Positions 15,944 through 25,084 of a stretch of DNA of 63,051 nt are shown one piece after another. Under the pieces are notes generated by a model. That model ran no database searches. It was not told the DNA's origin and was given only the letters and a program-made list of their open reading frames with translations. The DNA comes from CAZVPF01 sp964628195 (GTDB lineage Bacteria; Planctomycetota; Phycisphaerae; Sedimentisphaerales; Anaerohalosphaeraceae): NCBI GenBank assembly GCA_964628195.1, contig CAZVPF010000019.1, positions 1 to 63,051 of the forward strand, read 5' to 3'. Position 1 is the stretch's first letter. Every line of letters starts with the position of its first letter. A program made the position numbers and the translations under genes.

Positions 15944-18351
15944 TTTAATATCTCCGCCTGAAGCTCGGTGAATTTATCCTGCCACTGCGGCACGGCCTCG
16001 AAGTCATAGCGAGCCCTGAACATGTTGAGCATATTATTCGCCTGGGCCTTGTTTCCGGAACGATAGACGCAAAATATCTCGTTATAGTTGGCTTCGTACC
16101 ATTTCGGTGTAAGTTTTTTGGTGGCCCTGGCAAGCCGGGTCCAGTTCTGCGCGGCGGCGGCAAAGTCGGACATTTTCTGCTGGGCAATCGCAAGTCCTTC
16201 GATAACGTCGGCTGTTGTATTTTCACCCATCGAGGCCTCGACCAGTTTATAACGGTCCGCGGCCTCTTCGTACCTGCCGCAATCGAGGAGCGCATCTGCA
16301 AGAAGCTGTTCAGCCTTTACGGTCTGAGCTCTTAGTTTTGCATTGTCACTCTGCGCCGTAAGGTCCCGCGCCATCCTGTAAAGCTGCACGATATGCCCGC
16401 ATTGGTCCTGCATGTCCTGTTCGTCGAGCCGGTCGCGTAATATCCGCGCCGAGTTATACAACGAATCTATCAGCGTGTCCGACGAAATTGCCCTGGTCTT
16501 AAGCGCGGTGAGCAGTTGGTCAAGCTTTTCCATATCGCCGACCTTCGCCGAGACCCACAGCCTGAGCGCAAGAATATTGTCGTCGAAATAAGACGCCCTG
16601 CATGAAAGGCGTTCTATTGTTTCTGCAATCTGTATCGCGGACTCCGTATCCGGCGGCTCAAGTTTTACCAGAGCTTTTGCCGAGGCCAGGGCAACTTCAG
16701 CGAGCCTGTCGCAAAGCTTCGGCGATTCCACGAAGCTTTTCTTCACAGCCGTCGCAAATTCGCTGACACTTATTGCCGCTGCCCGGAGCTTTTGCTGGGT
16801 ATCGGGGCGAGTAAAATCGTCAAGCGATGCAAGTTTGTAATTGGCCAGGGCCCGTCCGTAAAGCGCATCGAGGTAAAACCGGCTGCCCGGCGAGACCTCT
16901 TGCAGCGCAGCGAGGGCCTGGGCATAGCTGTGATCATGAAGAAACGTCGCGGCACGGTACCATCGCACATCCGTAATTATATCTTCCTGTTGGTCATAAA
17001 CGTTTTCGATGGTGTCAAGAACCTGCAGGAAACGCTCCACGAGGTAATCATTCTTTTTTACAGCCTCGATGCCGCTTTGCATCGCGACTTTCGCGACGTT
17101 AGGGGCACGCTTATCGCCCGGGTGCTCGGTTATAAACTCCGCCGCTGACTGGAAGGTCATCTCAATGTTCGCCAGCCGTAAGTAAGCCACCGCTCGTATG
17201 TAACGCAGGTCGGAAAGTATCTGTTCGGTTGTAAAATCACCGTCGGCAGCGAGCCCCTCTGTCGCCTTCTCGGCGGCAAGAGCGAAGTTTTCATCCGTTA
17301 CGGCCTGCCGCGCGGCACGAAGGGCCGTAAGAGGAGTTACAAGTCCGGCCTTTTCCATGGCCTGGGCAAGTCTCGATGTGACGGATGTTCCGTAAGGATA
17401 AAGCCCCGACGAAAAGACCTCCAGCCTGCGGTGATAGCTTTGCCTGTAGGGATTTACCTGCTGCGGGGCCGCGGCCAGCCAGGAAAGCGCACGAACCCGC
17501 TCGATAGCCATATTAAGCTCGAGAAAGTCGTACCTGCTGCCCTTTTCAAGCCTGTCGAAATACTGACCCGCAACGGTCTCGATCATGATATTCGAGCCGA
17601 GTTTTTTGTATATTTTTATCCGCAGGTACGTTATCTGCTTGAAAATGGGCCACTCGGTGTTTTCCGGTGTTATGGCATACTCGTCCAGCAGGCGCGACGC
17701 GTCGTAGTAGTGTTCCTTTTCATAGAGACAGAATGCGTGGCCGAGAAAACAGTCGGCAAGTATGGGGTTGGCCTGGTAGCCCGAATTGGTAAAGTTGCTG
17801 AAAAGCTCTATCGCCCTGTCAAGGTAATGGTTCTTTCGGGAAGTGTTGTCCTGTATTAACGCAAGGCTGTAAGAGGTCCAGGCGATTGCGTAATTGGTCC
17901 TCGAAAGCTGCCCGACAAGTTCCCGCCACTTCGCGTTTTCCGCCAGAGCGGCCCTTCGGTATTTCGCACGGTAAGAAGATACCTGCTGTTCGATGGTTTC
18001 ATGAAGCTGCTCGTAAAAAGAGATCGCGTTTAGAAGATTCTTTTCCGCTTTAATCTTGTTCTGCTCGTTTTCGGGCTCTATCTGCCAGGCTGTTACATAT
18101 ATCCGTCCGGCGGTTCGGTTTATGTCCGCACGGAAAAAGTCACGATCAAGCTGTGAAATGCCCGTTTGCGATTCAAGCGTCTGCCTTGCCCTGGTAATAA
18201 GCTCTTGTGCCTGTGAAAGCGTCTTAGAGGTCTTGGCCTGCGCGAGCAGCGAATTTATATCCTCACTTTGAGCGAACGCACCGCCGGCTGCGGCGCATAT
18301 AAAAAACATAGCCCAAAGGACCCTGACACATTTCAGCACATAATTTTTCAC
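15940..18351 (-). CDS. Exported TPR-like repeat protein
   Basis: 803 residues. Signal peptide residues 1-27 (hydrophobic VLWAMFFICAAAGGAFA). The rest is almost entirely helical, with many degenerate TPR-type helix pairs (examples: ADCFLGHAFCLYEKEHYYDA, ALLDCGRYEEAADRYKLVE, NEIFCVYRSGNKAQANNML). It probably forms a periplasmic solenoid scaffold for protein contacts. It overlaps ExbD upstream (4 nt) and the J-like gene downstream (4 nt), so tight translational coupling is likely. No catalytic motif. Confidence 0.8.
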   Translation of the reverse strand: MKNYVLKCVRVLWAMFFICAAAGGAFAQSEDINSLLAQAKTSKTLSQAQELITRARQTLESQTGISQLDRDFFRADINRTAGRIYVTAWQIEPENEQNKIKAEKNLLNAISFYEQLHETIEQQVSSYRAKYRRAALAENAKWRELVGQLSRTNYAIAWTSYSLALIQDNTSRKNHYLDRAIELFSNFTNSGYQANPILADCFLGHAFCLYEKEHYYDASRLLDEYAITPENTEWPIFKQITYLRIKIYKKLGSNIMIETVAGQYFDRLEKGSRYDFLELNMAIERVRALSWLAAAPQQVNPYRQSYHRRLEVFSSGLYPYGTSVTSRLAQAMEKAGLVTPLTALRAARQAVTDENFALAAEKATEGLAADGDFTTEQILSDLRYIRAVAYLRLANIEMTFQSAAEFITEHPGDKRAPNVAKVAMQSGIEAVKKNDYLVERFLQVLDTIENVYDQQEDIITDVRWYRAATFLHDHSYAQALAALQEVSPGSRFYLDALYGRALANYKLASLDDFTRPDTQQKLRAAAISVSEFATAVKKSFVESPKLCDRLAEVALASAKALVKLEPPDTESAIQIAETIERLSCRASYFDDNILALRLWVSAKVGDMEKLDQLLTALKTRAISSDTLIDSLYNSARILRDRLDEQDMQDQCGHIVQLYRMARDLTAQSDNAKLRAQTVKAEQLLADALLDCGRYEEAADRYKLVEASMGENTTADVIEGLAIAQQKMSDFAAAAQNWTRLARATKKLTPKWYEANYNEIFCVYRSGNKAQANNMLNMFRARYDFEAVPQWQDKFTELQAEILK

Positions 18352-18779
18352 AGTGAACCGCTCCTCAGCGAATACGCCGCTGTTGTAAACCCTGCCTTAT
18401 ACGCAAGGTCCACCGCCGAGACCATGTACTCGAACGGAACATCCTCGCTTCCTTCGATAATGACATCCACATCGGCTACTTTTCGTCTCTGCACAAGTTC
18501 CTGGTAAAGCTGGTCAAGGTCCCTGCAGCGGGTAGTATCGCAGAAAATCGTCACCTGTTCGGCGATGTTCTCGATGTTGACCCTGACCGGCTCGAACTTA
18601 TTATAATCAGGCCTTGAACTTGTTCCGGGTTTGGAGACAGCGGGGTCAAGCTGTTTTTCAGGCTCGTAAAAAGACATTGTGCACATGAAGAATATCAGCA
18701 GCAGCATGATCACGTCGATCATGGCGGCTATGTTAAGCTCTATCTTGTCAAGTTTTCTTCGTTGATGCGTCAGTCTCAT
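18348..18779 (-). CDS. ExbD/TolR-family biopolymer transport protein (second copy)
   Basis: 143 residues: short basic N-terminus, single TM segment (about 17-36) with the conserved membrane Asp at D22 (AAMIDVIMLLLIFF), then a small periplasmic domain. Known ExbD/TolR proteins form the proton channel with ExbB/TolQ and transmit proton-motive-force energy across the envelope. It has diverged from the neighbouring ExbD (18781-19206); two different ExbD-type subunits in one operon are common in planctomycetes and suggest a mixed dimer. Confidence 0.9.
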   Translation of the reverse strand: MRLTHQRRKLDKIELNIAAMIDVIMLLLIFFMCTMSFYEPEKQLDPAVSKPGTSSRPDYNKFEPVRVNIENIAEQVTIFCDTTRCRDLDQLYQELVQRRKVADVDVIIEGSEDVPFEYMVSAVDLAYKAGFTTAAYSLRSGSL

Positions 18780-18780
18780 T

Positions 18781-19206
18781 CTATTGTGCCTTCGGATCGA
18801 AAACCGCTATCTTAACGTTCATTATCCCTTTCTCGGTGCAGACTTTCATAAGTTCGTTTATATGTTTCCAGTCGGCTTGCCTGTCGCCGCGTATAAGTAT
18901 CTGCAGCAAATCCGCAGGTACCTGGGAAAGGTATTCCTCAAGCATGGCTGAAAAGTCGGTGAGCGTGCCGGCCTTGTGAAAATACATAAGCGTCCCGTCA
19001 CCGGTTACATTTACGACTATCTGCTTGAGGTCGCTGGGCTGGGCGTTTTGGCCCTGGGCGGCTTTGGGCAGGTCAACAAACCGGGCCTGGGATTGTGTCA
19101 CCTGTGAGACAACCATGAAAAAAATGATCAGCAGGAACACCACGTCGATAAGCGAGGCCATGTTAATCTCGCAAGCGGGGGCGTTTTTTCTCTTTCTCAG
19201 CCTCAT
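18781..19206 (-). CDS. ExbD/TolR-family biopolymer transport protein (first copy)
   Basis: 141 residues. N-terminus MRLRKRKNAPACEINMA, then a TM segment (17-35) with the conserved Asp at D21 (SLIDVVFLLIIFFMV), then a periplasmic domain with the usual alternating strands (LKQIVVNVTGDGTLMYF, LLQILIRGDRQADWKHI). It overlaps the ExbB gene by 4 nt and is followed 1 nt later by the second ExbD. The proton-carrying Asp is intact. Confidence 0.93.
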   Translation of the reverse strand: MRLRKRKNAPACEINMASLIDVVFLLIIFFMVVSQVTQSQARFVDLPKAAQGQNAQPSDLKQIVVNVTGDGTLMYFHKAGTLTDFSAMLEEYLSQVPADLLQILIRGDRQADWKHINELMKVCTEKGIMNVKIAVFDPKAQ

Positions 19207-19997
19207 TGGGTCTTCGCACCTCGGCCTGTCCTGAACCTTGTCATAAGTTTCTCAACGACCGACTCGGTCTCGGCGACATAACTGTCGATCCTGTTGCGAA
19301 AGAACGTGACAAAGAACATCGCCGGTATCGCCACGATGAGCCCCAAACATGTAGTAATAAGAGCCTCTGAAATGCCGCCTGCAAGCTGAGAGGGCTTGAC
19401 CGCTCCTTCGGTGAGCGCGATCTGGTTGAACGATTTGATCATGCCCGTAACCGTGCCCAGAAGACCCAGCATCGGGGCCGCGGCACCAATAAACGCAAGA
19501 TACTCGAGCTTACGGTACAAAGCGGCAATTCTTCGTTCGCTCGCCTCCTGCATCGCGTTTTGCATGTCATAAAAACCGAACATTGACTTAATATGCTCAA
19601 GACCCGCCGCGACTACGTCGGCCAGCAGCGATGTGTCCTGGGCACATATTTTTTTCGCGTCGTCGTACTCGCTTTTTTCGATGGACTCCTCGAGCCTGTC
19701 GGCAAGCTGTTCAGGGACAAGTTTGCGTCTGTTGATCGAGAGGAAGTTCTCGACAATAAACGCGAAAGCTATAAGCGAAGCAAGAATAATTACATAACCT
19801 ATCACCCCGCCGGCGGCAATTATCGAAAACAGTGTCATTTTGCCGGAACCGCCCGAGTCGCCTATTTGGCTTGCATCAGCCACCCCACCGACAGCTTCTT
19901 CCCGGCCGAAAGCCGTCGCCGTCGCCCAGGCCGCTGCAATGAAAATAACAAGCATAAACAGGGGTTTGATGTAATTTTTCAGGTTCGATCTTTTCAT
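19203..19997 (-). CDS. MotA/TolQ/ExbB proton channel family protein
   Basis: 264 residues from the ATG at 19997, chosen because GGAG lies 6 nt upstream; an upstream ATG at 20069 would overlap the VWA gene. N-terminal hydrophobic leader, then TM segments near FSIIAAGGVIGYVIILASLIAF and the diagnostic C-terminal pair (YLAFIGAAAPMLGLLGTVTGM, and ISEALITTCLGLIVAIPAMFF). The signature GLLGTVTGMIKSF and the later Thr-rich helix are those of the ExbB/TolQ channel. With the two ExbD proteins it should form a proton-driven inner membrane motor. No TonB gene is nearby; the VWA protein may be the output partner. Confidence 0.93.
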   Translation of the reverse strand: MKRSNLKNYIKPLFMLVIFIAAAWATATAFGREEAVGGVADASQIGDSGGSGKMTLFSIIAAGGVIGYVIILASLIAFAFIVENFLSINRRKLVPEQLADRLEESIEKSEYDDAKKICAQDTSLLADVVAAGLEHIKSMFGFYDMQNAMQEASERRIAALYRKLEYLAFIGAAAPMLGLLGTVTGMIKSFNQIALTEGAVKPSQLAGGISEALITTCLGLIVAIPAMFFVTFFRNRIDSYVAETESVVEKLMTRFRTGRGAKTQ

Positions 19998-20016
19998 TTT
20001 ATTCTCCATATCAGTT

Positions 20017-20988
20017 TCATTTGTTCGGTTCGGGCACATATATGAATTCGCCGTTATTCCTGTGGGCAAGATCGCTTAGAAGCTCGCTGCCGGCTGCGTT
20101 GAAAAAAGCGATGGTATGTATGGAAATCCCCAGGCTCGAATTCATCTTTGTTATCTCCTCGGCAATCGACTGGCTGAACTTACCGTCGCTCAAAAGCCAT
20201 ATCGCATCCGGGGAAAGCTCCATTGCTTTTTTCATCGCTTCGGTCGGGTTCGTTCCTCCGCCTGGAGAAATCTGCTCTATCCATTGCTCGGCCATACGTT
20301 TGTTGGCCCTGCCTGCTGGGAGCAGTCCTTCTGCAGGCATTGATTTGAACCCGTCGCTGTAAAAAATTACGAAAAATTCCATTCCCGGTTTAAGCTGTTT
20401 AATACTTCGCAAAAGCTCGGCCTTGGCGGTGCGCATCGGCATATTGGACATCGATCCTGAACGGTCGACAACGTAGACAAACCTGCTTCCGAAGGCTTCG
20501 AGCCCGAAAAAACTCGCCCCCTCTGAAGCCGAGCCTCCTGCTGTAATCAGGTCGCTCCATGACCCCGTCGATGCCGCGGTCCCTGCCGCTGCCCCTGCGG
20601 CCGAAAGATCGAGGGATATATCCGAAAAATCGCCCTCTCCGGTCTCGAACTCAACCTGAGTGAGCGAATCGGAGCTTAACTGCTGCTCGGCGCCGGTGTT
20701 AAACTCAATCTGCTCATCAAGGGAAGGGGTGTCCGGGGTGGCGTAATCAAGCTCGGCCGGCTGGGTGTCGGAAATAAGAGCAACGTCAAGCTCACCAAGG
20801 CCGTGCTGCTGCTGGTTGCCCATCTTTGCCCGGTTAAACCAGAAAAGCACAAAAAGGTGAATTATAAGTGAAATTAACCACGCCGATATAAGCGGGTAAT
20901 TTATAGATGATTCCCGATTAACGGGTTTCTTAAGCCCTTTCGGCCTTTTTCTTACATATACTGATTTATTATCCTGGTTATCCGACAT
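20017..20988 (-). CDS. Membrane-anchored VWA domain protein
   Basis: 323 residues. Basic cytoplasmic N-terminus, one TM segment (about 33-51), an acidic Ser/Ala-rich linker (60-165), then a von Willebrand A domain (about 168-320) with a full MIDAS: D175-x-S177-x-S179 (VVDRSGSM), the Thr in GGGTNPTEA and the Asp in WLLSDGK. The topology (short N-in, long periplasmic part) resembles TonB, whose place it takes at the head of an ExbB-ExbD-ExbD operon. It could transmit motor energy to a ligand in the envelope; this is inference. First gene of the operon. Confidence 0.88.
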   Translation of the reverse strand: MSDNQDNKSVYVRKRPKGLKKPVNRESSINYPLISAWLISLIIHLFVLFWFNRAKMGNQQQHGLGELDVALISDTQPAELDYATPDTPSLDEQIEFNTGAEQQLSSDSLTQVEFETGEGDFSDISLDLSAAGAAAGTAASTGSWSDLITAGGSASEGASFFGLEAFGSRFVYVVDRSGSMSNMPMRTAKAELLRSIKQLKPGMEFFVIFYSDGFKSMPAEGLLPAGRANKRMAEQWIEQISPGGGTNPTEAMKKAMELSPDAIWLLSDGKFSQSIAEEITKMNSSLGISIHTIAFFNAAGSELLSDLAHRNNGEFIYVPEPNK

Positions 20989-21151
20989 AAAGGAGGTTCA
21001 AATCCAGACAAATTCCCTTTTGTTTGTCCATCAAAATGGGTCGGCAATGACTGCTGACATAAAATGATTATATAGCAAACTTCAATGCCAGTAAACAGTT
21101 AATTGATACTATTGTGCATCTGAAGAAGTGAAAATATTGAAAATTGGCATT

Positions 21152-21193
21152 TAAAATAAAAGTGCCCGGGAAGGCTGGGAACCGACCCGGGCA
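21152..21193 (-). terminator. Rho-independent terminator after the second chemoreceptor
   Basis: Perfect 8-bp stem TGCCCGGG / CCCGGGCA (21163-21170, 21186-21193). On the minus strand it is followed by cTTTTaTTTT (21152-21161). It lies 24 nt past the stop. Confidence 0.82.
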
Positions 21194-21217
21194 AGCCGAA
21201 CATGAAAAAGGGAGCTG

Positions 21218-23206
21218 TTAGCTGTTAAAATCGCTGAATGACGGGTCTTGAATCTGCTGTTGGTCTTCAGCGTTTTTTGTATTATAGTTTTGCGATCTGC
21301 CGTTATCACCGCTGCTTGCAGCTATGTGGTGAAAGACACTGTCGCTTTTCTTCAAATTATTTGTTTTGAACCTTTGGCGGGCCTGTTTTTCCCTACCCCC
21401 GCCGCCTACGAGCTTTACAAGCTCTTCCACAACCTCGGTCAATTGCTCGGCCTGTGCCGTGAGTTCTTCCGATGCCGACGCGCTTTCTTCGGCATTGGCG
21501 GCGTTTTGCTGTGTAACCTTGTCCATCTGGGTCATCGAGGTGTTTATCTGGTCGATTCCCTGTGACTGTTCGTTTGAAGCGGCGGATATCTCGTCAACGA
21601 GTTCCGAAGTTTTGGAAACGTCCTCAACAACGCCTGTCAGGATATTGGTAACTTCCTGAGCTATCTCGACACCGTTCTGCGAGTTTCTTACCGATTCGTC
21701 GATCATTTCGGTTGTGTTCTTGGCGGCCTCGGCAGAACGCATCGCAAGGTTACGAACCTCTTCGGCGACGACCGCAAAGCCCTTTCCGGCCTCACCTGCG
21801 CGGGCGGCCTCGACCGCGGCGTTGAGAGCAAGAAGGTTTGTCTGGAAGGCGATCTCGTCGATTACCTTGATTATCTTCGCCGTTTCGTCGGAAGACTTCT
21901 GTATCTGGTCTATAGCGGTATTCATCCGATGCATTGCCTCGCTGCCCTTATCCGACGAACTCTTTGCCTTGTCGGAAAGTGTGTTTGCCTGTTTGGCGTT
22001 TTCAGCATTTTGCCTTGTCATTGAAGACATCTCTTCAAGGCTTGAAGAAGTTTCCTCAAGACCAGCAGCCTGTTCTGTGGCGCCCTCTGCAAGGGATTGC
22101 GAGGCCGATGAAACCTGTGAAGCAGCGCTTGCGACCTGTTCAGCGCCCATCTTGAGGCTTTCGATAATTCTTCTAAGCGTGCTTGAAATGCCTTTACCGA
22201 TAAGAACAGCCGCACTTACACCGAGTATTACCGCAACTGTCGACAGCACCATGCTTAGCGAACTTGCAGCCGAACTTAATGATTTCATCTCAGTGTTGGT
22301 TTTCCTGACTGCCTCGTCGACCTTTTCGCATGTCTCTCCAAGTAGACGCTGGGTTTCCTCAAGAGCAGGAACGGTTTTTTTCATATAAGTGTTAGCAGCA
22401 GTTCTCATCGAGTTCACCTGCTCGTTGTTCCACTCGATCATCTCGTCGATTATGCCGCAAACCTCGTAAGCAAGCTGCTTGGTGTTGTTCATATAATATT
22501 CCGCTGCTTCCGAACGCTTATCCGCTGCGAGAAGCTCATTGATCTTTATAGCCGAAGTGTGAAGGGCGTTATGAGGCTTTTCGACTTTCTCACAAAGTCG
22601 GTCGAACTGAGAATTGTGCAGCCTCATGTTCTTTACACTTTCCGATACAAGCCACTTGCCGAAACCACATTTCAGGGGGTCCGTTTCGACATCGGCTTTT
22701 GTGAGTGAATTATTTACAAACACATCCTGAATATTTTGAGCCCAGGTCAGATGGTCCACTTTCTTCTGCTGGAGCATTTGTGCAAGCTTTATATCCGCCT
22801 GGACAAACTGCTGCTGTATATCTATAGCTGAATTATGCAGTTCCGCGTGACAATGTTCTATTTCCTTGAGAGTTGGAATTATAGCTGGTATTTCACTTTC
22901 AGCCTGCTGTCTTTTCTCACTGTAAAGCCATTTTCCAAAAGCACATTTATGATCGTCGGTTTCGACATTCAGTTCTGTTTTTTCAGAATCCGTGAATAAA
23001 GATGACACCTGCTGTGCCCAGTTAAGGTGATCTATTTCCTTCTGGGTAAGTTCCTGTCTTAAGTTCCCTTTTGCAATAACTTCTTCGGTTTTTGTGGAAA
23101 GCTTACTTATGGCAAAATAGGCAATTGACCCTACTATGACAAGCAGTGTCAATACTAATCCAAACCCAAAAGCAAGTTTCTTTCCAACTGTCATGTTCTT
23201 AAACAT
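21218..23206 (-). CDS. Methyl-accepting chemotaxis protein with tandem CZB domains (paralogue)
   Basis: 662-residue paralogue of the 4.7 kb receptor with the same order: TM1 (about 10-30), CZB1 (HLNWAQQV ... DHKCAFGKWL), CZB2 (HLTWAQNI ... PLKCGFGKWL), TM2 (about 315-340) and a cytoplasmic signalling domain with an identical tip. The C-terminal 60 residues differ and are Gln/Asn rich. The Shine-Dalgarno AGGAG (23215-23219) lies in one arm of a 9-bp inverted repeat that could hide it. No other chemotaxis genes are nearby; a two-component cluster lies upstream. Confidence 0.93.
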   Translation of the reverse strand: MFKNMTVGKKLAFGFGLVLTLLVIVGSIAYFAISKLSTKTEEVIAKGNLRQELTQKEIDHLNWAQQVSSLFTDSEKTELNVETDDHKCAFGKWLYSEKRQQAESEIPAIIPTLKEIEHCHAELHNSAIDIQQQFVQADIKLAQMLQQKKVDHLTWAQNIQDVFVNNSLTKADVETDPLKCGFGKWLVSESVKNMRLHNSQFDRLCEKVEKPHNALHTSAIKINELLAADKRSEAAEYYMNNTKQLAYEVCGIIDEMIEWNNEQVNSMRTAANTYMKKTVPALEETQRLLGETCEKVDEAVRKTNTEMKSLSSAASSLSMVLSTVAVILGVSAAVLIGKGISSTLRRIIESLKMGAEQVASAASQVSSASQSLAEGATEQAAGLEETSSSLEEMSSMTRQNAENAKQANTLSDKAKSSSDKGSEAMHRMNTAIDQIQKSSDETAKIIKVIDEIAFQTNLLALNAAVEAARAGEAGKGFAVVAEEVRNLAMRSAEAAKNTTEMIDESVRNSQNGVEIAQEVTNILTGVVEDVSKTSELVDEISAASNEQSQGIDQINTSMTQMDKVTQQNAANAEESASASEELTAQAEQLTEVVEELVKLVGGGGREKQARQRFKTNNLKKSDSVFHHIAASSGDNGRSQNYNTKNAEDQQQIQDPSFSDFNS

Positions 23207-23624
23207 AATTTTTTCTCCTGATAATAAGTTACGCTTTAAAATTTGCCCTTTTCCATATCAGGAGCTTCCTTTTTCAATCACTTTGTGTTTTGTTTTAACT
23301 TCCCAGATTTACATCAAATTATTTGGCTTGTATTTCAGCCGGGCTTTCTTATTCCCTTTTTCGGAAGATAGGCAATTTATTTAATAAGGATAAACCTTGA
23401 AGTTGAAAAGCAAATTACTCGCAGCCATAAGTAACTATAAAAAAAGGACTTACAACTGCTCCCGAGATTTTGGTAATTGCTTCTGCGAAAAAAAAACAAA
23501 TATTCAGGTCCGAAAACATTCATTATAAACAAACCACCTGCCATATATTTAAGACATCAAAACAAATAATGAAGGCAAAATGGGAAGAATTGATAGAACT
23601 GAAAAAGCTATTTAAACAAGGCTT
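23207..23624. other. Intergenic region and structured leader of the chemoreceptor gene
   Basis: About 420 nt without a gene. Holds the SD-sequestering inverted repeat at 23215-23264; the rest is AT-rich with several A/T runs and no recognisable riboswitch or terminator for the response-regulator gene to its right. Confidence 0.5.
23215..23264 (-). promoter_or_regulatory. Inverted repeat that can mask the ribosome-binding site
   Basis: On the minus strand CTCCTGATA (23264-23256) is followed after 32 nt by TATCAGGAG (23223-23215), a perfect 9-bp complement containing the AGGAG Shine-Dalgarno of the chemoreceptor (ATG at 23206). Pairing would block initiation. Confidence 0.5.
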
Positions 23625-24281
23625 TTAAAGATTTGTCAAGCCGTGTTTAATCGCAAATTTTGTGAGTTGAGCAATACTGTCCAGGCCGAGTTTGTTCATA
23701 ACCTGACGCCTGCGGGCATCAATGGTCTTGGGACTTTTCGAAAGTATGTCCGCTATTTCGTTAACGTTTTTACCCTCTGAAAGCAGCTTTATAAGCTCAT
23801 AATCACTGTTTGATAAGCTGTACTGTTCGCTGGTCTTCAGCTTTTTATCTGTCAGGCAGTAGTCTGAGATCATCTTCTTGACGTTTTTGCAGTAATGCTT
23901 TCTGCCGAGATTGACATTTCTTATCGCTTCGGCGAGTTCAACGAACAAAGCTTCTTTTAAGACAATACCATCTACCTCAACGTCAAGTGCCCTCCTAGTT
24001 GTCGAAAGGGTCATATCGGAAGAGAAAACCAAAATTTTGGTCTGTGGCTTGGATTTTTTTATGTTTCTTGCAGCATCGATGCCGTCAACATCAGGCATAT
24101 GAATATCCATCAGCATGACATCGTAGTCATGTGAATCGCTTAAAGTTACCGCCTCTTTACCATTGCTTGCCTGGCAAACAATCTCCATATCAGGGTGTTT
24201 TTTTATAAGATAGCTGAGACCATCCCGCATAATTCCATGGTCATCGGCTATAATAATTTTAATCTTGTTTGGTTTATTCAT
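23625..24281 (-). CDS. NarL/FixJ-type response regulator
   Basis: 218 residues. N-terminal receiver (about 7-125) with acidic pair D13/D14 (IIADDHG), phosphoacceptor D59 (VMLMDIHMPD) and switch Lys (VLKEAL). C-terminal LuxR-type helix-turn-helix (about 155-215; LSEGKNVNEIADILSKSPKTIDARRRQVMNKLG split around its recognition helix). It is a sister of the regulator at 24427-25083 with the same length and layout, so this looks like a tandem duplication serving the same kinase. A weak ribosome-binding site precedes the ATG. Confidence 0.93.
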   Translation of the reverse strand: MNKPNKIKIIIADDHGIMRDGLSYLIKKHPDMEIVCQASNGKEAVTLSDSHDYDVMLMDIHMPDVDGIDAARNIKKSKPQTKILVFSSDMTLSTTRRALDVEVDGIVLKEALFVELAEAIRNVNLGRKHYCKNVKKMISDYCLTDKKLKTSEQYSLSNSDYELIKLLSEGKNVNEIADILSKSPKTIDARRRQVMNKLGLDSIAQLTKFAIKHGLTNL

Positions 24282-24426
24282 TTTTATCGAATACTTTTCG
24301 CAGGTATACGTAGTTAAATTTACCTACTGTTATTACGACAGGAAGTTCATGAGGATTGAAAGTTTATTGCTATTTTTGAATTAGCAATATTCTCGTTAGG
24401 GAAAGTCCGAATAATAAATGTTCTGG

Positions 24427-25083
24427 CTAAAATTCGAGTGTTGTAATGCCTTCTTTAATTGCAAGCTTGGTCAGGTCGGCTGCGCTGTTGACTTCCAGCT
24501 TTTTCATAATTTCTCTTCTTCTTGCGTCGATTGTCTTTATGCTCAGGTGCAGTATCCGCGCGGCCTCCTTGCTCGACTTGCCCTCTGCAAGAAGCTGCAT
24601 CAGTTCTCTTTCCCTGCTTGTCAGCGTATCGATTCTCGATGACCCGCTGCAAGGTGGAACCTGTTTGACATAATCCTGAATTACAACCCCCGTTGTTTTC
24701 TGGCAAAGGTAGAATTGCCCCTTCATTACCTTATTAATAGCTGTTATAAGCTGCTCGCTGACAACGTCCTTAAGTATATATCCGTTCACACCGGCCTTTA
24801 GCATATCAGCAACAAAACGCTTGTCCGAATACGCCGACAGCGCCAGTATCTTAACCTCGGGGGCCATGCTCTTGATCTGGGCCGTCGCGTCAATGCCATT
24901 TAAATCCGGCATGCTTATATCCATCAGGACAAGGTCGGGTCTGTGTGTCCTGACCAGATCCACCGCATCCCTGCCGTTTGTGGCCTCGGCGACTATCTCC
25001 ATGCTGCTCTGCTGAGAGATAATAAGCTTCAAACCTTCTCTAAGAACACCGTGGTCATCTACTATCACAATACGTGTAGCCAT
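24427..25083 (-). CDS. NarL/FixJ-type response regulator
   Basis: 218 residues. Receiver with D9/D10 (IVDDHG), phosphoacceptor D55 (LVLMDISMPD) and Lys in YILKDVV; C-terminal LuxR HTH (LTSRERELMQLLAEGKSSKE, then IKTIDARRREIMKKL). The ATG at 25083 is used because GAGGAAG lies just upstream inside the end of the kinase gene, whose stop ends 1 nt before this ATG; an ATG 15 nt further upstream lacks a good site. Cognate regulator of the kinase encoded immediately upstream. Confidence 0.95.
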   Translation of the reverse strand: MATRIVIVDDHGVLREGLKLIISQQSSMEIVAEATNGRDAVDLVRTHRPDLVLMDISMPDLNGIDATAQIKSMAPEVKILALSAYSDKRFVADMLKAGVNGYILKDVVSEQLITAINKVMKGQFYLCQKTTGVVIQDYVKQVPPCSGSSRIDTLTSRERELMQLLAEGKSSKEAARILHLSIKTIDARRREIMKKLEVNSAADLTKLAIKEGITTLEF

Positions 25084-25084
25084 T

